A stretch of 64,000 nt of DNA, taken from the NCBI GenBank assembly GCA_001557505.1, contig LSAX01000006.1:496001-560000 (forward strand), given 5' to 3'. The notes under the pieces were generated by a model. That model ran no database searches. It saw nothing but the letters and a program-made list of their open reading frames with translations, and had not been told where the DNA came from. The translations under genes were made by a program, and so were the position numbers. The DNA comes from Reticulascus tulasneorum (lineage: Eukaryota > Ascomycota > Sordariomycetes > Glomerellales > Reticulascaceae). This document shows positions 58,164 to 64,000 of this stretch, piece by piece (position 1 is the first letter of the stretch; each line of letters starts with the position of its first letter).

Positions 58164-61100
58164 TCAGTCCTCTGTGTCCATTGCGCCCTCGCTATCCAGA
58201 GTCAAATCTAGAACTCTTGCATATTGTATAGTTAAGCGTTGCAGCTCGCGGAATTTCCCTGGTAGCAGGCAGGTTAGCAAGGTAGTCGAGCTCGGGAGGG
58301 CGAAAAAAGAACCAACCAAGAATCATTACTACGCCTTTCAGAAGCTCCTTTCGATCCCAGCCACATATCTCATCGTCTCTGCTGAACCACCCTTTACCAT
58401 TGTCTTCTGGGTCTTGCTTCTCATGCAGGAGGCCACCGAGAAGAGAGTTGAGCAGCTCCTCCACTTTGCCCCGTAGGCCTTCGGCACCAATGCGCTTGGC
58501 ATACATGAAGAGATACAACCGGAATTCATCCCTTGCACCGAGCTGCAGAGCACCCGCAATTCGGTTCTCCAAATGCGCGATACTGACTGTGGACTCAAAT
58601 CCCTCAAACCCATCCTTGGACAGCAAGGTCTTGACAATCCGTTGCAGAGTATAAGCTCGCCCTTTAAGCAAGAACTCGTTTGTGGTATGCCGTTCAAGGA
58701 AGGGGATGATGCCGGAAGAGACATTCGCAGTAGTGCTGTCCTTCGGTTTGGCGGGTGTGATTGGCCCGACCGCCGTTGACTGCAAGGCACTGACGGAAGA
58801 GTCGTTACTGTTCCAGTATTGCGATCCGACAGCCCACCATGGCTCGCTAACGCGCTGCCAGGTGTACATGTCGCGTGCGTAATAGTATCCGTCGCCGTTA
58901 GTCAAGGTAATAACGATGTGACCTGTCGAGTTGAGAGCACCTGAAGTGATACCGGGGCCAGGGGTTGTGGCATTAAGATTGAGGGTGGTTGTAGCAAGCT
59001 CGAGAACAGGACCCAGAGATACCGGAGGATGCGGTGACGATTGCGTCTTGACGTTGAACACGTGGCAGAGGCCAACGGCGTTGATACACATCAGCCACTG
59101 TTCGCGGCACTCCAAGATAACGGGCTGTGACTCCATGACGATAGGATTCATTAATCTTCGGCCGGCTGGCGTCCATATCAGAATAGTGCCGTCCTCGCAT
59201 GCAGCAGCCCAGAAATGTTTGTTGCCAGTGACGAGGATCACTGCTCTCGGCAGAAAATCTTGCCATAACAAGACTCCTCGCTTCGATGCAGTAATGTGAG
59301 AAGGGTCCTTCACTTGTACAGGGTTTCGAGCCTCTAGGATGATGTTCTCCGAAACTTTCGATGCCTCCTCCAAACTGCTGTCGCCAAGCAAAACCCCACG
59401 CTCGAGTGGGCGCAGGATATGTGATCTGACTTTCGGTACAGCAAGTCGTATTTGAGCAAAGGCTATCGACGGGTTGAGGACGGCAGGTCGAAGGTACTCG
59501 GGAGTCGGAACAACCCCACGGGGAGCTGCAACCATCGCAGCAGATTCGACGCCTTCGACACCGTTCAAGACTATGGGTGTCGGACCGGAGGTTGGTCGCT
59601 TGCTTCCGGGCTCTTCGTCGTCATCTCCATCGATTCCAATGGCTTTCCTCTTGTTCCCCAGCAACATGGCTGCAATACCACCTTTTGGCAGGCCGTCATG
59701 TGGCCTACCCAAGTCCAGAATGGTCTGGGGCGTCTCGTTCTGTGACCCTTTCCCATTCGACGTCGAACCAACCAGCTGCGTCTGAGGCAAAGATGATTGG
59801 CCGGTGCCTGACGAGGAAACCAGCAAGGGCGCCACTCGCTTTTTGCCATCCTTCCCAATGGTAACTCGAGATTTAAGTTCCTTGACGCGTTCAGCCATCT
59901 TGTCGGCACTTTCCTCGACCGGCTTCTCTTTTTCTGGCTCCGCCTGCCCATTTATTGCCTTGGGTGTCGATGCACCAGTGGCAATGCCCTTGGTGCCATT
60001 CGTTGTGGGCACAGGCTCCTTCGCTGCTGGTTGCAGGTCTCCCATCAAGGCGCCCATTCGAGACTCCGCTGCACGTGACTCGCCGGCCTTGCTCTGGTTC
60101 TCCAGGTTCAACCCGTCAACATCTTCCGAAATGCCCATGCCTTTCCTTGATGCACCGTATTTCTGAAGGGCCTTGTCGTTCTCCTCAGCGTTGGCTACCC
60201 AGCCCAGCTCCCCAGTATCAAATCTCACAGCCACGATGGCACCGTCTAAGCTCGAGGCGAATATAGTCTGCCCATCAGGCGTCCAAGCTAGATCAGAGAT
60301 GGACTTCCCAGCCACGTCCTGGATAATGACGACCGGCCGAGATGTGTTGGTATTCCAGATGCTGAGAGTCTTGTCTTGTCCGGCGGACGCAATGACAGTA
60401 ACCAGCGAGCCTGGGTTGTTGCCGTTTGTCTGTTCGGATGGGTTTGATGTGTAGAATAGCCTGGGCGAGAACATGCAAACCTCCGTGGGACCCTCATGCC
60501 CAATCAAGTTGATTTCGCTGTCCCACCTTGTGCGCTCGATAATTGCCACAGAGCTCACTGGCCCATTCACCGCATTTGCGGCTGCAATGTGGTTACCGTC
60601 GGGCGACCAAGAGCACCTTCGAAAATACGTCGTCAGCGGAGAGCTCTTAAACGGCGCGCTGATCGTGGTCTCCAGAACAAAGTTATTTATCATATCATGT
60701 TGTGTCGCATTCGGGGCAGGGGATGTAAATCGAAAGATCTTGATGGTTCGGTCGTCGCTCGCCGTCGCGAAGAATTTGTTTGCAGGATCGAACGTGATGC
60801 CTTTGACGTGGCTCTGATGCACGGCCAATGTCTTTAGCTTCTCAAATGTGTGTCCAGACCATACAACCACTTTCGAATCCAGCCCGACGGATACCAGAAG
60901 CGACGAGTCGTGCGACCATGCAAGGTCTTGCACATCGTTGTCATGGCCAACGAGTCTTTTATAGGTCTTCCAATTCTCGACAGGAGGTGGTTCGCTCGTG
61001 CCTACAACAGGGGTTAGCTTCTTTCAAGGCGTAGCAAGCGGAAGCTTCTCGAGACCGACCAAACGACGCAATAGGGGGGCTCTTGTCCAGATGATAGACA

Positions 61101-61455
61101 CATATAAGCTTGTCGTCGGCGCCGGAGGCCAAGTATCGTCCGTTGGGGGAAAATCTGACAGAGTGTATCGTGCCCAAGTGATGGCTCATGTGGCAGAGTT
61201 GGCGCGGTTTCCCCTCTGACGCTCCCGTATCTGTACCGTATATCGTTTCTGTCGACCATATTCGTACATGCCCGTCACCTCCAGCGGTCGCAAGCCGCTT
61301 CCCATCTGGAGAGACATGGCAACTGTATCTGTGAAATTGTCAGCCGAGATTCGCAAGCGAGCGCGCATGGGATGGATGGGTGGGCGAGGCACGTACACTT
61401 CGAAGTCCTTCTGTTCGCCGCTATGGCTTAGCCATGCTGGCTTTATGACACGCAT
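58164..61455 (-). CDS. hir1: HIR1 histone-chaperone subunit (HIRA orthologue)
   Basis: Four exons join in phase: 61455..61397, 61328..61060, 61001..58317 and 58258..58164, giving 1035 residues. The N-terminus (MRVIKPAWLSHSG, then EVYSCHVSPDGK across the first splice) starts a seven-bladed WD40 propeller of about 350 residues, with blocks such as GHDNDVQDLAWS and SWSPDGNHIAAANA. The B motif RVTIGKDGKKRVAPL, which binds the Asf1 chaperone, lies near residues 480-500. The C-terminal Hir domain follows, with LLWQDFLPRAVILVTGN near 590-610 and the final ICGWDRKELLKGVVMILG joined to KFRELQRLTIQYARVL. The HIR complex deposits histones H3-H4 outside replication in the nucleus and represses histone genes. 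Introns 2 and 3 have the weak donors GTCGGT and GTTGGT, but both are needed to reach the conserved sequence. Confidence 0.95.
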
Positions 61456-62936
61456 TGCGACTAAGAGATGGCATGGAGGAACGGCATGAAGCAGGGAGAT
61501 TGATGGGTTGTTGGCATAGAGAAAACGCGGTTGCTGCTGGAACTGTCTGTCGATGCGCGTCAAGAACTTTTATTTGAACCCAGCTCTGAGGTGTCCCAAT
61601 TGCATCCAGTAGGGGTCCGGGCCACGGGATGTCCACTCGATTAGGGGATTTTGGGACCGGGCCGGATTTACATGACTCCGGGGACAGCTTTGGTAATGGC
61701 AGGCAAGCACCCCACCCGAAACCCATTTGCAGTGCTTCTTTTGGAAGATGGGGGATTGCGATCCCTGTGCTGCTCTAGGTGCAGCTAAGGAGTCTCTGGC
61801 CTAGCGGCCTCGGGACCAAACGTGAGTGCTAAACTACCTAGCAGCTACGGATCCCAAGAGTGGAGGCTCATCGAATTCGACATCATTTCCTCTCTGCAGC
61901 TTCTACCGCCGCCCCTTGAGACCCTTGATGGCCCGCGCGTGATTTATCAGAGTGCATTTGCGGAAGGTGTCTTCCCTTTTTCCTTGAGCCGACCGACGGC
62001 GGGTGAAGGGCACTTCCAACATGGTCGCCAAGCCGTGAGCACGACAGGAGACCATGGCCCCAGTTGCTCCATCAAATGTAGTATGCTTTGTCAAGTGCTG
62101 ACCATGAGATCACCGACTGTCGACTCTTATCAAATGGTTATTGTTTTCGATTAGGGGTTTGTCACACATCCCTGATTGGCTCACAGTATTCCGGTTGTAC
62201 TCACCTTGGCGCGTCCTGGGTCGACTGCTGCCTTTCGGAAGCTTTTAGATCTGTTGGGTTTCATTTGCGATACTTTCTCTGTTTACCGAGATCTCTCCCA
62301 TTTCCTGGAAGTACCACTACCAAGTAAGTAAGCTGCAGCGATAACTGCCACGTTCCTTGGGGCTCGTCATCCCGCTGCTGTCCCTACACCAGCCCGTATC
62401 TCTGTGCCTCCAAGCCAAGCTCGACGTTCTCTTGGCTGGTGACATCTTGGCCGCGGTGACCCCGAGCCAGATCCTCTGCGCCACTTACCAATGTCCGCCA
62501 AGCAGATAAGAAGCATTTACGTACACAGGCTGCCACACCGTTTGCACTACCGAGACATGCCGACCATGGAGAAATATGGGGTCGCATGCGGTCATTACGA
62601 CGGTGTGCGATTCGAGCTGCCCTTGCGGGGAGAAAAGCTAGTTGCCAAGCCGCCGATCCAAGCGGGTTTACACGGTCATTGCATCGCCCGGCACGCTCAT
62701 TCCAAGGCCGTTAAAAAGCTCCAAATTCCCAATTGACTTTTTGCTGCCTCTTATCGTGTCGCGAGTGTCTTCGTCATTGAGTTTTGTTTCCGCAGCCAGC
62801 CTCGTGCCTCACGGTCTTGGTTCTTCGCCTTCGACAAGTAGCCTTAATTATTCTGGAGCTTCTACAGGGCCAGTCGGTTGAAATACCTCTTCCTTAGAAA
62901 TCCCGGAGCAAGGCGCTTCCCATTGGCACAATCAGC
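61456..62936. other. Divergent intergenic region between HIR1 and the permease
   Basis: About 1.5 kb between two divergent genes, so it contains both promoters. Only short ORFs (up to 110 codons) occur, without motifs. Short upstream ORFs before the permease (for example 62642-62881) could be in its leader, but this cannot be judged from sequence. Confidence 0.5.
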
Positions 62937-64000
62937 ATGGCTAAAGAACATCATAGCCCGTCCGCAATGGACATGGAAGGCAAGCCAGCATATTCGGATC
63001 CCACTGTTGGGGACGATCTAGTTATGGCCGACGGCACCCCGAATCTCCTAGCCAAGCACGATCAATTGCACCGGGGATTGAAAAGCCGACACATTCAATT
63101 CTTGGCGCTCGGGGGAGCGTAAGACATGACTTGCCTAACTGAAATTTGATGACTGGAACACGCGCTTACAACGAGACAGGATCGGAACGGGACTCTTCGT
63201 CGGCTCCGGCCGGATCCTCCAACTCGTCGGCCCGGCATCGCTTTTTATGGGATACCTGTCGATGATGTTGCTAGTCTGGAGTATCATGAACAACCTCGGT
63301 GAGATGGCTACATACCTCCCTCTCAAAGGCATTTCTGTGCCTTACTTCGTCGAACGATTCGTCGAACCCAGCCTTGCTTTCGCCGCAGGTTGGAACTATT
63401 GGTACGCCTACGCCATGTTGGTTGGCGCCGAAGCCTCGGCTGGCGCGATCCTACTCGACTACTGGGAGACTCCTGTTCCGGCGGGTGTATGGATCACAAT
63501 CATCCTGCTCGTCACCCTCGCGCTCAACATCATCGCGGTGGAGGTTTTTGGTGAAGCCGAGTTCTGGTTTGCCAGTATCAAGTTCATCACCATTATCGGG
63601 CTCATTCTTGTCAGCTTGGTCATCATGCTTGGAGGCGCACCTAATCGCGACCGTATTGGCTTTCGATACTGGTATGACCCCGGTGCTATCAAACCCTACC
63701 TGATAGAGGGTGATGCTGGCAAGTTCCTCGCCTACTGGACGGCCTTTGTGCGTGCCGGGTTCGCATTCATCACCTCCCCCGAGTTGATCGCTCTCGCTGC
63801 AGGGGAGACGGTGGCCCCCCGTCGTAACATCCCCAAGGCCGCGCGCCGCTTCATCTGGCGTCTGGCCATCTTTTACGGACTCGGGTCACTCATGATCGGC
63901 GTGATTGTGCCGTCCACCGATGATCGCCTCCTGAACCCCAATTCCAATGCGAACGCATCTCCATGGGTGATTGGCATTCAGCGGGCGGGCATTCCCGTCC
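62937..64000 (+). CDS. Amino-acid permease (APC superfamily), 5' part only
   Basis: Exon 1 is 62937..63118 and exon 2 starts at 63180 and runs off the window; the 61-nt intron (GTAAGA..GACAG) keeps phase. A hydrophilic N-terminus of about 60 residues with LHRGLKSRHIQFLALGG leads into the first helix IGTGLFVGSGRIL, the unwound substrate-binding helix of this family. LGEMATYLPLKG, GWNYWYAYAMLVGAE and FASIKFITIIGLILVSLVIM follow, then SPELIALAAGETVAPRRNIPKA, a typical cytoplasmic-loop block. The order and spacing match fungal plasma-membrane amino-acid permeases of the YAT type. The specificity and C-terminal half are not visible. No introns are needed between 63180 and 64000. Confidence 0.95.

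Noticed and set aside
1..64000. CRISPR arrays, operons, bacterial promoters and terminators
   Set aside because: None seen; the spliced genes and families show a fungal nuclear genome, where these would not be expected.

Overview
The window is nuclear DNA of a filamentous ascomycete (Pezizomycotina). The evidence is short introns of about 50-90 nt with GT..AG ends and internal CTAAC/CTGAC-like branch points, together with families typical of moulds: a HET-domain gene, a Pth11-like rhodopsin-fold receptor, a velvet regulator, a DUF1996 secreted protein and a DIT1-like isocyanide synthase. Intergenic islands of AGGTA/TACCT words resemble what is common in Sordariomycetes, but I cannot place the genus. 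All gene models were spliced by hand, using reading phase and family motifs.

Layout. 0-8.1 kb: 5' part of a secreted amidase (-), a Pth11-like 7-TM protein (-), a long spacer and a broken HET-domain gene (+). 10.2-16.2 kb: the proteasome activator BLM10/PA200 (+). 19.2-19.9 kb: a 103-residue lysine-rich protein in three exons (-), below a long purine/pyrimidine-tract region. 22.7-26.0 kb: a divergent pair made of a DIT1-type isocyanide/formyl-tyrosine synthase (-) and a CYP56/DIT2-type cytochrome P450 (+). 26.6-28.7 kb: a relic of a HET-type C-terminus and a secreted DUF1996 protein (-). 28.7-41.7 kb: about 13 kb with no convincing gene, containing a tRNA-like Pol III unit near 31.6 kb. 41.7-43.2 kb: a velvet regulator, most likely VosA (-). 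43.2-56.5 kb: a second stretch of about 13 kb with only weak ORFs. 56.5-57.4 kb: a secreted alpha/beta hydrolase (-). 58.2-61.5 kb: the histone chaperone subunit HIR1 (-). 62.9 kb to the end: 5' part of an amino-acid permease (+).

How the genes fit together. Housekeeping genes (BLM10, HIR1, permease) alternate with accessory genes. The most system-like part is the DIT1/DIT2-like pair sharing one promoter region of about 0.4 kb. In yeast the same two families, also divergently arranged, make the dityrosine precursor of the spore wall; in moulds DIT1 relatives also act in isocyanide metabolite clusters. The velvet gene, a regulator of sporulation and secondary metabolism, stands alone between two gene-poor regions. 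The HET copies show decay.
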